From the NCBI RefSeq assembly GCF_001283065.1, contig NZ_CDMK01000001.1, forward strand, positions 525,481-589,480: DNA of 64,000 nucleotides. Direction: 5' to 3'. This stretch comes from Helicobacter heilmannii. GTDB lineage: Bacteria > Campylobacterota > Campylobacteria > Campylobacterales > Helicobacteraceae. Numbering within the stretch: position 1 is the first letter of the stretch; every line of letters starts with the position of its first letter. This document shows, piece by piece, positions 57,117 to 64,000 of the stretch. Position numbers and translations under genes: made by a program. The notes below the pieces were generated by a model. It worked only from the letters and a program-made list of their open reading frames with translations, ran no database searches and was not told the origin of the DNA.

Positions 57117-58122
57117 GGCTTAATTGCACCATCCTTTGTAAGTGGGTGTAGGCTTGTTTGCTCTCTAAACACTCTCTAGCTAGCTTAGCACCCTCTCTAA
57201 AATCTTTAACCCGTCCTGCCACAAACAACACCCCCGCGCTATTGGCGATCACACTCGCCTTTTGGGCCTCACTGCCCCCCCCTTGCAATAAGTCTAAACA
57301 AATGCGCACGCTCTCTTGCACGCTCTGCACCTTTAGAGCTTCTAGCGGATGGCTTTTGAGTCCAAAGTCTTTAGGCTCTAACATGTATTGTTTGATTTGC
57401 CCCTTCCTTAGCTCGCAGACTAAAGTCTTTCCATGCACGGCGATCTCATCGCAACCTGAGCCGTGCACCACCAGTGCCCGCTCTAGCCCTAGGTTTTGCA
57501 AGGTGCAGGCTAGGGGGTAACACAATTTGGGGGTGGCCACGCCTAAAAGCTGGGCTTTGGGGCGCAGAGGGTTTAAGAGCGGGCCTAGCAAATTAAAAAG
57601 GGTACGGGTTTTTAGGGCTTTTCTTAGGGGGGCAACCTTAGCAAAGCTGAGGTAGAAAATGGGGGCAAAGAGGAAGGCGAAGTTGGTTAAGTCTAAGCTT
57701 TGATGCACTTGTTTAGGGCTTAGGCGCAAATTAAAGCCTAAATGCTCTAAGAACTCCGCGCTTCCGCTCCCGCTTGAGCTGTAATTGCCCGCCTTAGCCA
57801 TTTTCACGCCCAGTGTGGCGCACACAAAGGCACTGATGGTACTGATATTAAAGCTTCTGTTGCCATCCCCGCCCGTGCCGCAATTATCCACCACCCCCCC
57901 AAGCGGGGCCTTCAAGGCTTGGCTCTCTTGCAAACACGCCTGCACGCTAAACGCAATCTCTTGCGGGCTCTCGCCCTTGCATTTTAAGGCAATGAGCAGT
58001 GCCCCTAACTCAATGTCGCTAAAGTGCCCGCCCAAAACGCCCGCCCAAAACGCCCGCACCTGCTCCTCTCTTAAATCCTCTTTGGCGCAAAGCTGGCTTA
58101 ATAAATCTGTATAAAGGGGCAT
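57109..58122 (-). CDS. trpD: Anthranilate phosphoribosyltransferase
   Basis: Transfers phosphoribose from PRPP to anthranilate. The 337 residues have the PRPP-binding VDNCGTGGDGNRSFNIST near 77-94 and AKAGNYSSSGSGSAEFLEHL near 110-129. FNLLGPLLNPLRPKAQLLGV near 172-191 and VVHGSGCDEIAVHGKT near 215-230 follow. There is no fused TrpG domain. It is the first gene of a trpD-trpCF-trpB operon with its own -10 box, so trpE and trpG must be elsewhere or absent. Confidence 0.95.
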   Translation of the reverse strand: MPLYTDLLSQLCAKEDLREEQVRAFWAGVLGGHFSDIELGALLIALKCKGESPQEIAFSVQACLQESQALKAPLGGVVDNCGTGGDGNRSFNISTISAFVCATLGVKMAKAGNYSSSGSGSAEFLEHLGFNLRLSPKQVHQSLDLTNFAFLFAPIFYLSFAKVAPLRKALKTRTLFNLLGPLLNPLRPKAQLLGVATPKLCYPLACTLQNLGLERALVVHGSGCDEIAVHGKTLVCELRKGQIKQYMLEPKDFGLKSHPLEALKVQSVQESVRICLDLLQGGGSEAQKASVIANSAGVLFVAGRVKDFREGAKLARECLESKQAYTHLQRMVQLSHA

Positions 58123-58156
58123 GGCGGTCTTTATTTTGGCGTTTTCATAAAGGGGG

Positions 58157-58162
58157 ATTATA
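58157..58162 (-). promoter_or_regulatory. -10 box of the trpD operon
   Basis: On the minus strand TGCTATAAT is a perfect extended -10 element 35 bases before the trpD ATG. The leader would be about 28 bases, too short for an attenuator with a leader peptide. Confidence 0.5.
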
Positions 58163-58345
58163 GCACACGCAAGATAAAGCTTATGTGGCGGTAGGGATTT
58201 GGTGGCTTGGGGGGCTTAGGGGAGTGTGTGTTGGTATATGTCTAGGGGGTTGTGATCGGGGCGTTTTGTGGAGATCGGTTGTAGGCTAGAGTGGGGTCTT
58301 GGGGTAAAAAGCGTTGCTTAAGTGCTGCTTATAGCAAAGTGTTGT

Positions 58346-58351
58346 TATAAT
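58346..58351 (+). promoter_or_regulatory. -10 box of the GT25 gene
   Basis: TTGTTATAAT includes a consensus TATAAT 22 bases before the ATG at 58373, with TTGGAGAG as ribosome site. It rules out a start at 58322 because that codon would lie upstream of the promoter. Confidence 0.5.
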
Positions 58352-58372
58352 GGGTCTTTTTTTGGAGAGTGC

Positions 58373-59182
58373 ATGCGTATTTTTGTGATCCACTTATCGA
58401 AAGCCACCTGCCAAGAGTGGGGGCTTAAAGAGCGCAATATCGATGCGCTCTTGGCGGATTTGAAGCAAGATAAACACCCCGTAGAAATTTTTGATGCCAT
58501 TTATTCCCAAACCAAGGAAGGCCTGCACCCCCTCGTGTCCGCCCATTTATGCTATGTTTTTTTGCACAAAAACACGGGGATTGCTGGGGGCGGGGTGAAA
58601 ACCCTGTTGCAAGCCTGCTCTTATGCGCTTAAGCAAATGGGCATACCCATGAGTCTTGGAGAACTTGGGTGCTTTGCCAGCCACTATAGCCTATGGCAAC
58701 GGTGCATTGATTTGCGAGAATCCATCTGTGTATTAGAGGACGACATTGTCCTAGAGCCTCATTTTTTTGACAGCCTAGAGTACATCCAAACCATCATAAA
58801 CCGCCTGCATTGGGTGCGTTTGATGCATTTATTCGTCAATCAAATCCACGCCACACCAACCCAAATCCCTAATATCTTCGTCATCAACCACCCCACTTAT
58901 GGGAGTGGGACACAAGGTTACATCATCAACCCAAAAGCTGCTAAAGCTTTTGTCCGAGCGAGCAAGCACTGGGTGATGCCCGTAGACTGTGTGATGGAGA
59001 ACACCTATTTACACGGCATTAAAAACTATGTCTACCAGCCCTTTGCCATCAGAGAGCATGAAGAAAACACTCTAGAGGGCAATATCTCTAGAGAACGGGA
59101 TGCGTGCTATCCGTTTGTGGTGCGGGTGTTTAGGCGTTTGCACCCGCGCTATGTGTCCTTAGTGCAAAAATTTAGGAGTTGA
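58373..59182 (+). CDS. Glycosyltransferase family 25 (LPS galactosyltransferase-like)
   Basis: A 269-residue enzyme of the GT25 family, which in Helicobacter, Haemophilus and Neisseria includes beta-1,4-galactosyltransferases of lipooligosaccharide. The start MRIFVIHLSKA, the SLGELGCFASHYSLWQRCI segment near 100-118, SICVLEDDIVL near 124-134 with the DxD-like metal site, and GTQGYIINPKAAKAFVRAS near 180-198 are diagnostic. The C-terminus is basic and may bind the membrane. Donor and acceptor cannot be told. It has its own promoter and no LPS genes beside it. Confidence 0.88.
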   Translation: MRIFVIHLSKATCQEWGLKERNIDALLADLKQDKHPVEIFDAIYSQTKEGLHPLVSAHLCYVFLHKNTGIAGGGVKTLLQACSYALKQMGIPMSLGELGCFASHYSLWQRCIDLRESICVLEDDIVLEPHFFDSLEYIQTIINRLHWVRLMHLFVNQIHATPTQIPNIFVINHPTYGSGTQGYIINPKAAKAFVRASKHWVMPVDCVMENTYLHGIKNYVYQPFAIREHEENTLEGNISRERDACYPFVVRVFRRLHPRYVSLVQKFRS

Positions 59183-59200
59183 TCCAAAAAAAGAGAGAAC

Positions 59201-60247
59201 ATGCGACACCATCAAAACACTTTTTTAGGAATTGTCTTAGGTCTTTGTGTCATCGGGATTTTGGTCTTTGCATCGCTCAAAATCGCCCATCTACCCTTTT
59301 TAACCACACACCACATTTCACCCCTTTTAGTGGCGGTTTTAATTGGGCTTCTAGGTTCGTTCTTTTACCCTAAGATCGCCTACTGGACGCACCATGGCGT
59401 GCATTTTAGTGCCAAAAAGCTCTTGCGTTTAGGCATCATCCTTTACGGCTTTAATGTGACGATCAACGACATTTTGCACTACGGCTACACCCCCCTATTC
59501 ATCGCTTTGGTCGTGGTCGTGGGGGTGTTTTTGCTTGGGGTGTGGCTGGGGGGCAAGATGGGGCTAGATCGGGATTTAAGCATGCTCGTGGCATGCGGGA
59601 GCGCGGTGTGCGGGGCAGCGGCAATCTTGGCTTTAGAGAGTGTGCTTAAATCCCCCCCCTTTAAGGGCGTGGTGGCAGTGGGCACCGTGATCGTCTTTGG
59701 GCTCTTGGCGATGTTTTTATACCCCTTTGTGTATCACCTAGGCTGGGTGCCCTTAAGCCCACTCTCTGAGGGCGTGTATATCGGGGCGACTTTGCACGAG
59801 GTGGCCAATGTCGCCGGAGCTGCTAGTGGAATTTCACTAGAAGCCGAGAAAGTCGCCGTAACCATCAAAATGGTGCGCGTGATCATGCTCATCCCCCTGC
59901 TCTTAGCCGTGTCCTTCTATTTAAAAAGTACAAACACTGCGCACAAGCACAAGGTCAAATTACAAGTGCCTTGGTTTGCCTTTATTTTCTTAGGGATGGT
60001 GGTGGTGCATTCCTACCTGCAGCCTTTATTGGGCGGCTTTGTGCCCCCCGATACGCTAAAACATGGGGTAGAGATGTTGCGCTTTGGATCTGTGGTGTGC
60101 TTGGTGTGCGCCATGGGAGCACTGGGTCTGCAAGTGGAGTTAAAGAAGTTTTTAAACCTTGGAGGGAGTGCTTTTATTTTAGCCCTCATCCTCTTTATTG
60201 TCCTCATCTTTGCGGGCTTTGGGCTGGTGAAGGTGTTGATGGGCTAA
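59201..60247 (+). CDS. YeiH/UPF0324-family putative sulfate exporter
   Basis: A 348-residue integral membrane protein with about ten segments. LVACGSAVCGAAAILALESV near residues 126-145 and YIGATLHEVANVAGAASGIS near 190-209 are the two conserved motifs of the YeiH (PSE, putative sulfate exporter) family. LLRLGIILYGFNVTINDI near 66-83 also fits. No substrate has been firmly shown for the family. It is 18 bases downstream of the GT25 gene and probably co-transcribed. A run of eight C lies at 59652-59659. Confidence 0.88.
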   Translation: MRHHQNTFLGIVLGLCVIGILVFASLKIAHLPFLTTHHISPLLVAVLIGLLGSFFYPKIAYWTHHGVHFSAKKLLRLGIILYGFNVTINDILHYGYTPLFIALVVVVGVFLLGVWLGGKMGLDRDLSMLVACGSAVCGAAAILALESVLKSPPFKGVVAVGTVIVFGLLAMFLYPFVYHLGWVPLSPLSEGVYIGATLHEVANVAGAASGISLEAEKVAVTIKMVRVIMLIPLLLAVSFYLKSTNTAHKHKVKLQVPWFAFIFLGMVVVHSYLQPLLGGFVPPDTLKHGVEMLRFGSVVCLVCAMGALGLQVELKKFLNLGGSAFILALILFIVLIFAGFGLVKVLMG

Positions 60248-60299
60248 AGGCACTGCTTAGCGGTGTTTACACCTTGGAGGGGTGGCCAGCGCACAAGGT

Positions 60300-61005
60300 A
60301 GTTAAACATCAAGTCCAAATGGCTAGCCAAGAGCACCTTTGCGGCTCACTGTTGCCAAGTTTTTCCATGTCAATCGTATACCTCAAGCCTCCAATCCTTA
60401 AGCCATACGCCCTTTTATGCTCTCGACAATCAGACCCACAAGCTCAATTCCAAAAACAGCCTCTTTAGGAGGTGGCGATGATGCAATCTAGGCTATCTCT
60501 TGGCACCTCTTGTGGGGATTGTAGTGGTGCTTAGTCCCTAGAGCCAACGCCGTTTGTCTTTTTGCTCCACTGCGCCCAAACACACTTACCTTAAGCTCCT
60601 AGTGCCAATGTGTATTTGAGTGCCATTTGACTAAGCCCCCAAAATCTGCGATCCCCACCTTAGAACCCGGGCCACTTTAAAAAACTTTAAACAGGTGTAG
60701 GTGGTGATGCCGGCACACAAGGGGCCACTTTATCTAGGGGAGCGTGGGCGGGGATTTTCACCGTATAGTTCCATCCACCACAATGCAATCGGAAAGTCGC
60801 CATGTGGGTTCATTTGTGAAAGCAACCCAAAGAATTTAGAAGTGAGCACCACCTTGCCCTCACTGCAGTTGTGCGCAAAGCACGAGTGCAAGGGCCACAT
60901 TTTCCACAGGAGTTCACAAAATACCCCACTCCTGCCCTATCCCCCACTTTGAGCTTGCGCACCTGGGCACCCACTTCTTTAACCATGCCAGCAATTTCAT
61001 CCCAT
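60300..61005 (-). pseudogene. Dead zinc-dependent alcohol dehydrogenase (cinnamyl-alcohol type)
   Basis: Minus-strand frames show ordered pieces of a CAD-type medium-chain alcohol dehydrogenase. EIAGMVKEVGAQVRKLKVGD, then VGYFVNSCGKCGPC (structural zinc) lie at about 60880-61002. APLDKVAP and CAGITTY follow near 60700-60760, GIADFGG and KYTLALGA near 60580-60660, and GIELVGLIVESIKG near 60400. They lie in three frames with several stops. The N-terminal domain with the catalytic zinc Cys is missing. H. pylori carries an intact cad gene of this type. The remnant fills most of the 0.9-kb gap after the YeiH gene. Confidence 0.7.
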
Positions 61006-61044
61006 TAGTTTTTGTTAAACTAGACATACAATTCTTTATAAAAA

Positions 61045-61064
61045 TTATCATTACGATCATTATA
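61045..61064. promoter_or_regulatory. Fur-box-like sequence before a Sel1-repeat gene
   Basis: TTATCATTACGATCATTATA shows about 13 of 19 matches, in reverse orientation, to the enteric Fur consensus. It lies in a very AT-rich upstream region, about 30 bases before a possible -10 (TAAAAT, 61094-61099). Random AT-rich sequence can give such a match. Confidence 0.25.
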
Positions 61065-61141
61065 TTATTTATTAAAAAATCACAAAAAAATGTTAAAATG
61101 GGCTCCTTATATTTGATTTATTAAGAAGTTTGGAGATTTAC

Positions 61142-61543
61142 ATGTGCATGAATCTCATAAAAAATGTGAGTTCATACTTTGAAACTTTGGCCACACATGC
61201 TAGTAAAAATTATCAAAGAACTAGAGAACACTATACACGGGCTGAAAAAAACGCGTGCGCGCTAAAGTACTACAAACTGGGTTTGTTGTATTTTGATGGC
61301 AATTGTGTGGTTCAAGATAGAAAAATCGCGTTTGCGTATTTTCTTAAGGCGGCTAAGCACGGAGAAGCGAGGGCTTATTGCTCTTTGGGGCTTTTTTATC
61401 AATATGGATGTGAAAGACCACAAGACATTGCGAGAGCCAAGAAATGCTTTGAAAAAGGAGCGGCCATGGGAGATGCCTTGGCACAGGTTGCCCTAGAAAG
61501 GATGCTTAGGAAGTCTGCGCGCTATTTGATACAACCTGCGTAG
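61142..61543 (+). CDS. Sel1-like repeat protein
   Basis: A 133-residue protein with about two Sel1-like (SLR/TPR-like) helix pairs. ALKYYKLGLLYFDGNCVVQD with KIAFAYFLKAAKHGEA is followed by AYCSLGLFYQYGCERPQDIA and AKKCFEKGAAMGDALAQVAL. ATG 61142 follows GGAG by six bases. No clear signal peptide is present, unlike the secreted Hcp proteins of H. pylori, and regular Cys pairs are lacking. It resembles the SLR protein encoded just downstream on the other strand, especially in the last repeat. SLR proteins bind other proteins; role unknown. Confidence 0.78.
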   Translation: MCMNLIKNVSSYFETLATHASKNYQRTREHYTRAEKNACALKYYKLGLLYFDGNCVVQDRKIAFAYFLKAAKHGEARAYCSLGLFYQYGCERPQDIARAKKCFEKGAAMGDALAQVALERMLRKSARYLIQPA

Positions 61544-61546
61544 TGT

Positions 61547-61563
61547 GCCACTCTAGGAGTGGC
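61547..61563. terminator. Hairpin between convergent Sel1-repeat genes
   Basis: GCCACTC and GAGTGGC form a perfect 7-bp stem around TAG, four bases after the plus-strand stop codon. It is placed to serve both converging genes. No long U-run follows on either strand, so termination is inferred from position. Confidence 0.4.
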
Positions 61564-61602
61564 GTTGCCTTTGGTAGATGGGTTGCACCACAGCGGGTAA
61601 GC

Positions 61603-61974
61603 TCAGTGTTTCTTTCTCATGAGGTGGTTCAGTGCCTCTTGTGCTAGTACATCCCCCATCTCCGCCCCTTTTTGGAAATATTCCTTAGCCTTAGTGGCAT
61701 CCTGATGCATGCCATGCCCGTATTGGTAAAGCACTCCTATGGCATGGTATGCCCTCACATCCCCATGGGCGATGGCTTCTTGTAAACACTCGATGCCCTT
61801 GACATAGTCCTGCTCCACTCCATGTCCTCGCATATACAAAATCCCCAATCCATAGTGTGCTCTGCTATCTCCCGCCTCTTTTGCTTTGAGATAGTATTCT
61901 ATCGCCTTTAGATAATCCTTGTTGTCATGCGCCTCTTTGGCGATCTCAAAATACGAACCCGTGCTGTCTTCCAT
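61603..61974 (-). CDS. Sel1-like repeat protein
   Basis: A 123-residue protein made of about three Sel1-like repeats. KDYLKAIEYYLKAKEAGDSR with AHYGLGILYMRGHGVEQDYV is followed by KGIECLQEAIAHGDVRAYHA, IGVLYQYGHGMHQDATKA, and KEYFQKGAEMGDVLAQEAL. The repeats have the consensus GxGVxQDYxKA. ATG 61974 follows AGGAA at a good distance; a reading 28 codons longer has no such support. No signal peptide or Cys pairs, so it is probably cytoplasmic. The C-terminal repeat is close to that of the convergent neighbour, suggesting duplication. Confidence 0.8.
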   Translation of the reverse strand: MEDSTGSYFEIAKEAHDNKDYLKAIEYYLKAKEAGDSRAHYGLGILYMRGHGVEQDYVKGIECLQEAIAHGDVRAYHAIGVLYQYGHGMHQDATKAKEYFQKGAEMGDVLAQEALNHLMRKKH

Positions 61975-62217
61975 TAGAGTTCCTAGATTTGGAATAGAAT
62001 GGGGGTATTCTAGCAATTTTTTCTTGGTTTTTTGTCCATTTGGGGCTAGCAAGCCCATCGGTGTAAACGATTTACACGCATGCCGACAAGGGTTTATTTT
62101 GTGTCAAAAAAGGCGCATTAAACCCACAAAAAGCCTTGAGTGCCCAAGCTAAAGCTCTTGGCACATACCCCTAATCTGCCCCCTCTATGCTTCTAGGCCC
62201 TTGCACGGCTCCCCTTG

Positions 62218-62793
62218 TTACTCTCTTTTCTCTAGTTTGGGCGTTTTGTAAAAGTTGGGCTGGGTATCCTTAGCTTCACTAGGCCAATCCTTGCCCTGTT
62301 CTTGGATATTCCACTCGGGGTAATCCCCCATCACTTTTTGATAATCTAGCAGACATGCATTTTCTAAGAATTTATAGCTAAGAGAAGCGTCCGGCACTTC
62401 GTGTAAGCCGAGTAAGCCCTTAACCTGTGCCTTAAAATTGTCTTGGTAAATCATGTAAAACTCGATCTTTTTGCCGGATAAAATAGTGCTATAAAGAAAA
62501 TACCAAATCCCAAAACTGCGGATGCTAGGCCGTCCTTTCACACCCCCGTCTCTATAAATCTCTAAAGTACTTTTGATCCCACCCTGTGCCTGTGAACCGC
62601 CGATTTTTTTAATGACCCCATCCACGACAATTAAGTACACCCGGGCGACATTCTTAGTCAAAAGGCTTTGGGGTAGGGGGTTGTGGTTTTCATCTTGCAA
62701 TTCTTTAAGGTAGTTAAAGTTAAGTTTGGTGTTGTTGGGCACAAGTTCTACATCTGCAATTTTAAACGCTGTTTTGACTTGTAAAATGTGCAT
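62218..62793 (-). CDS. Putative type II restriction endonuclease, GIY-YIG-like
   Basis: A 191-residue protein immediately downstream of a D12 methyltransferase (1-base gap), the usual place for the partner nuclease. VARVYLIVVDGVIKKIGGSQ near residues 49-68 resembles the two short motifs of GIY-YIG nucleases (V-Y-x...-I-G-G-S). A later Arg-containing GRPSIRSFGIW near 87-97 and Glu in FLENACLLDY near 143-152 could be catalytic. I do not recognise a named enzyme, and the target is unknown. It appears intact, while its methyltransferase is frameshifted. Confidence 0.5.
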   Translation of the reverse strand: MHILQVKTAFKIADVELVPNNTKLNFNYLKELQDENHNPLPQSLLTKNVARVYLIVVDGVIKKIGGSQAQGGIKSTLEIYRDGGVKGRPSIRSFGIWYFLYSTILSGKKIEFYMIYQDNFKAQVKGLLGLHEVPDASLSYKFLENACLLDYQKVMGDYPEWNIQEQGKDWPSEAKDTQPNFYKTPKLEKRE

Positions 62794-62794
62794 T

Positions 62795-63705
62795 TCACTC
62801 CTTAATAATCAAAAGCTCATGGGACTTTTTCACATACCCCGCATCGCCCCGCTCAAGGCGGTTTTTACCCATTCTTGTCTCTCCCTGCCACATCGTGTAT
62901 TGCCACGCCAGTTCCACGATTTTAAAATCCTTATACGCCTCTCTTACAAAGGAGCAATCGTTGTAGCTTAAAACAAAAGGTCCCGGACGCGCTTTAAGCA
63001 TTTGGGCGAGTTGGTCGTGCCTAGAGCCGTTGTGGTGTATGGGGAAGTTACGCATGGGATAAATCCCCCTAAACATTTTAGAATCCCCTTCTAAGAAATA
63101 AGGTGGGTCTAGGTAAGCAAGTCATGGGGATAGGCTAGAAGCACCTCCCTAAAGTCCGCACATTGCACGCTCAGCGTGGGTGCGTTGAAATTTTTTAGCT
63201 TGGTTAGGGCGTTGTGGTAGCGTTTCTCTTGGGTATAAATCTTGCTCATCCAGCCTAAAAATCCGGGCCCATAGCTCAAGTTGAAGTTAAAATAATAATC
63301 CCGCGCTAGGGTGAGGGGGTCGAGCACGCATTCTTTTTGATAATGCGCTTTGAGCTCGGTTTTAATAGCATTGTAAATTTCTTGAGTGGGGCTTAGCGCA
63401 CGCAAAGACGCATAAAGGCGTTCTTTATCTTGTAAGAGCACTTGCCAAAAATTGACTAGAATATCAAAAATGTCAAAGGTGCGCACCTCTAAGCCAAGTT
63501 CTCTAGCACAGGCAATCTCCACACTCCCCCCGCCCATAAAGGGGCTGATCACTCTTTTTATATTTGTGGGTATGTGCTCCAAGATAAACCCCACCGCTAA
63601 AGATTTACCCCCACCATAGCGCAAAGGGCTTTTAGTGTAGCGTTTGTAGCGCAACTTTTGGGATTTGAGTTTTTCTAAAAAATGTGATTTTTTAAGCTGG
63701 TGCAA
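62795..63705 (-). pseudogene. D12-class adenine methyltransferase broken by one frameshift
   Basis: The first part, from TTG 63705, has SPLRYGGGKSLAVGFILEH (SAM-binding start) and VISPFMGGGSVEIACAREL (FxGxG). It ends AYPHDLLT at a stop at 63109. The second part, in another frame, continues YLDPPYFLEGDSKMFRG with the catalytic DPPY and runs to 62795. One missing base near 63118 (reading DLAYLDPPYF if a G is restored) explains both. Everything else looks normal for a D12 methyltransferase of about 300 residues. It is a recent lesion, a programmed shift, or a sequencing error; the site is not a homopolymer. Confidence 0.75.
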
Positions 63706-63779
63706 AGTGTGCTACCTAAGTGGATTGCCCCCTCCAACCCCTCCAAAAAGGCAAAAGCAAAAAGGCAAAAAGGCAAGGG
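63706..63779. repeat. Short A-rich direct repeats after groEL
   Basis: The plus strand holds several copies of AAAAAGGC or AAAAGGC in about 30 bases (63749-63778) directly after the groEL stop. As groEL RNA this gives U-rich GCCUUUUU units, which may help end transcription. No strong hairpin is seen. Confidence 0.3.
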
Positions 63780-64000
63780 CTACATCATGCCGCCCATGCC
63801 CCCCATACCGCCCATGCCGCCCATATCCGGCATGGCAGGAGCGGGTTTGTCTTCTTTCACTTCGTGCACGGTGGCTTCAGTGGTTAAGAGCAAGCTAGAG
63901 ACAGATACGGCGTTTTGCAAGGCAATGCGCGCCACTTTAAGGGGGTCAATAATACCCGCTTTAAACATGTCCACATATTCCCCATTGCTGGCATTAAAAC
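63780..64000 (-). CDS. groL: Chaperonin GroEL, C-terminal part
   Basis: The minus-strand frame entering from the right edge gives [20 protein letters not shown], then [20 protein letters not shown] and [14 protein letters not shown], and ends in the Gly-Gly-Met repeat tail [13 protein letters not shown] before TAG at 63780. This is the invariant C-terminus of GroEL, whose Gly-Gly-Met tail lines the folding chamber. The gene continues beyond the window. Confidence 0.96.
   Translation of the reverse strand, partial: FNASNGEYVDMFKAGIIDPLKVARIALQNAVSVSSLLLTTEATVHEVKEDKPAPAMPDMGGMGGMGGMGGMM

Overview
The window comes from a Helicobacter, most likely one of the gastric non-pylori species (felis / bizzozeronii / heilmannii type). 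This is inferred from the protein set: Hof- and Hop-type outer membrane proteins, the futalosine menaquinone genes mqnC/mqnE/mqnD, HypB without a His-rich N-terminus, biosynthetic SpeA plus AguB, LctP, and gene clusters in the H. pylori order as I remember it (mqnE-bamA-mqnC-M16; mobA-flhB; ndk-DUF177-rpmF-plsX-fabH; wecA-pdxJ-pdxA; aguB-antiporter-MATE; dapF-AI-2E transporter; gmd-manC). The DNA looks more GC-rich than H. pylori, and many genes overlap by a few bases. Species cannot be fixed from sequence reading alone.

Layout. 1-4.4 kb: end of a TonB-like gene, pyrC, an empty stretch, rdgB and the hypBCD maturation operon. 4.4-16.7 kb: M16-like protein, mqnC, bamA, mqnE and moaA on the minus strand; a GATC-type restriction-modification pair; mobA, flhB; an alpha/beta hydrolase and mqnD. 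16.8-19.2 kb: a decayed restriction island (broken HNH-type endonuclease, intact D12 methyltransferase, remnant of a cytosine methyltransferase, palindromic repeats). 19.2-22.2 kb: the lipid/ribosome operon ndk to fabH, including a 49-codon rpmF. 22.4-30.5 kb: ansB, guaC and a formate dehydrogenase operon whose catalytic subunit reads through an in-frame UGA as selenocysteine, then a glycosyltransferase pseudogene. 30.5-40.2 kb: pdxA, pdxJ, wecA, a lipid A phosphatase, a chemoreceptor, selA, speA and aguB. 40.2-52.0 kb: two transporters, gmd, manC, a Hof porin, gltX, dapF, an AI-2E family protein and lctP. 52.0-54.0 kb: a dead Hop-type outer membrane protein gene. 54.0-58.1 kb: a thiE-like gene and trpB, trpCF, trpD (trpE, trpG and trpA absent here). 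58.3-64 kb: a GT25 glycosyltransferase, a YeiH-type transporter, a dead alcohol dehydrogenase, two Sel1-repeat proteins, another restriction-modification pair with a frameshifted methyltransferase, and the C-terminus of groEL.

How the parts connect. The window holds several pieces needed for one respiratory enzyme: FdhABC with a TorD-like chaperone and a small Tat protein, MoaA and MobA for its molybdopterin cofactor, and SelA for its selenocysteine. Electrons from formate would enter the menaquinone pool that MqnC, MqnD and MqnE help to make. Gmd/ManC, WecA, the lipid A phosphatase, GT25 and the GT8 remnant belong to envelope glycan and LPS synthesis. The clearest theme beyond housekeeping is decay: at least six disrupted genes (three restriction-modification components, a porin, an alcohol dehydrogenase, a glycosyltransferase). 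I found no wholly new multi-gene system. The items most worth checking are the divergent leaderless promoter pair at 33.16-33.20 kb, the frameshifted methyltransferase beside an intact putative nuclease at 62.2-63.7 kb, the palindromic tandem repeats at the end of fabH, and the possible AUU starts of bamA and the MATE gene.
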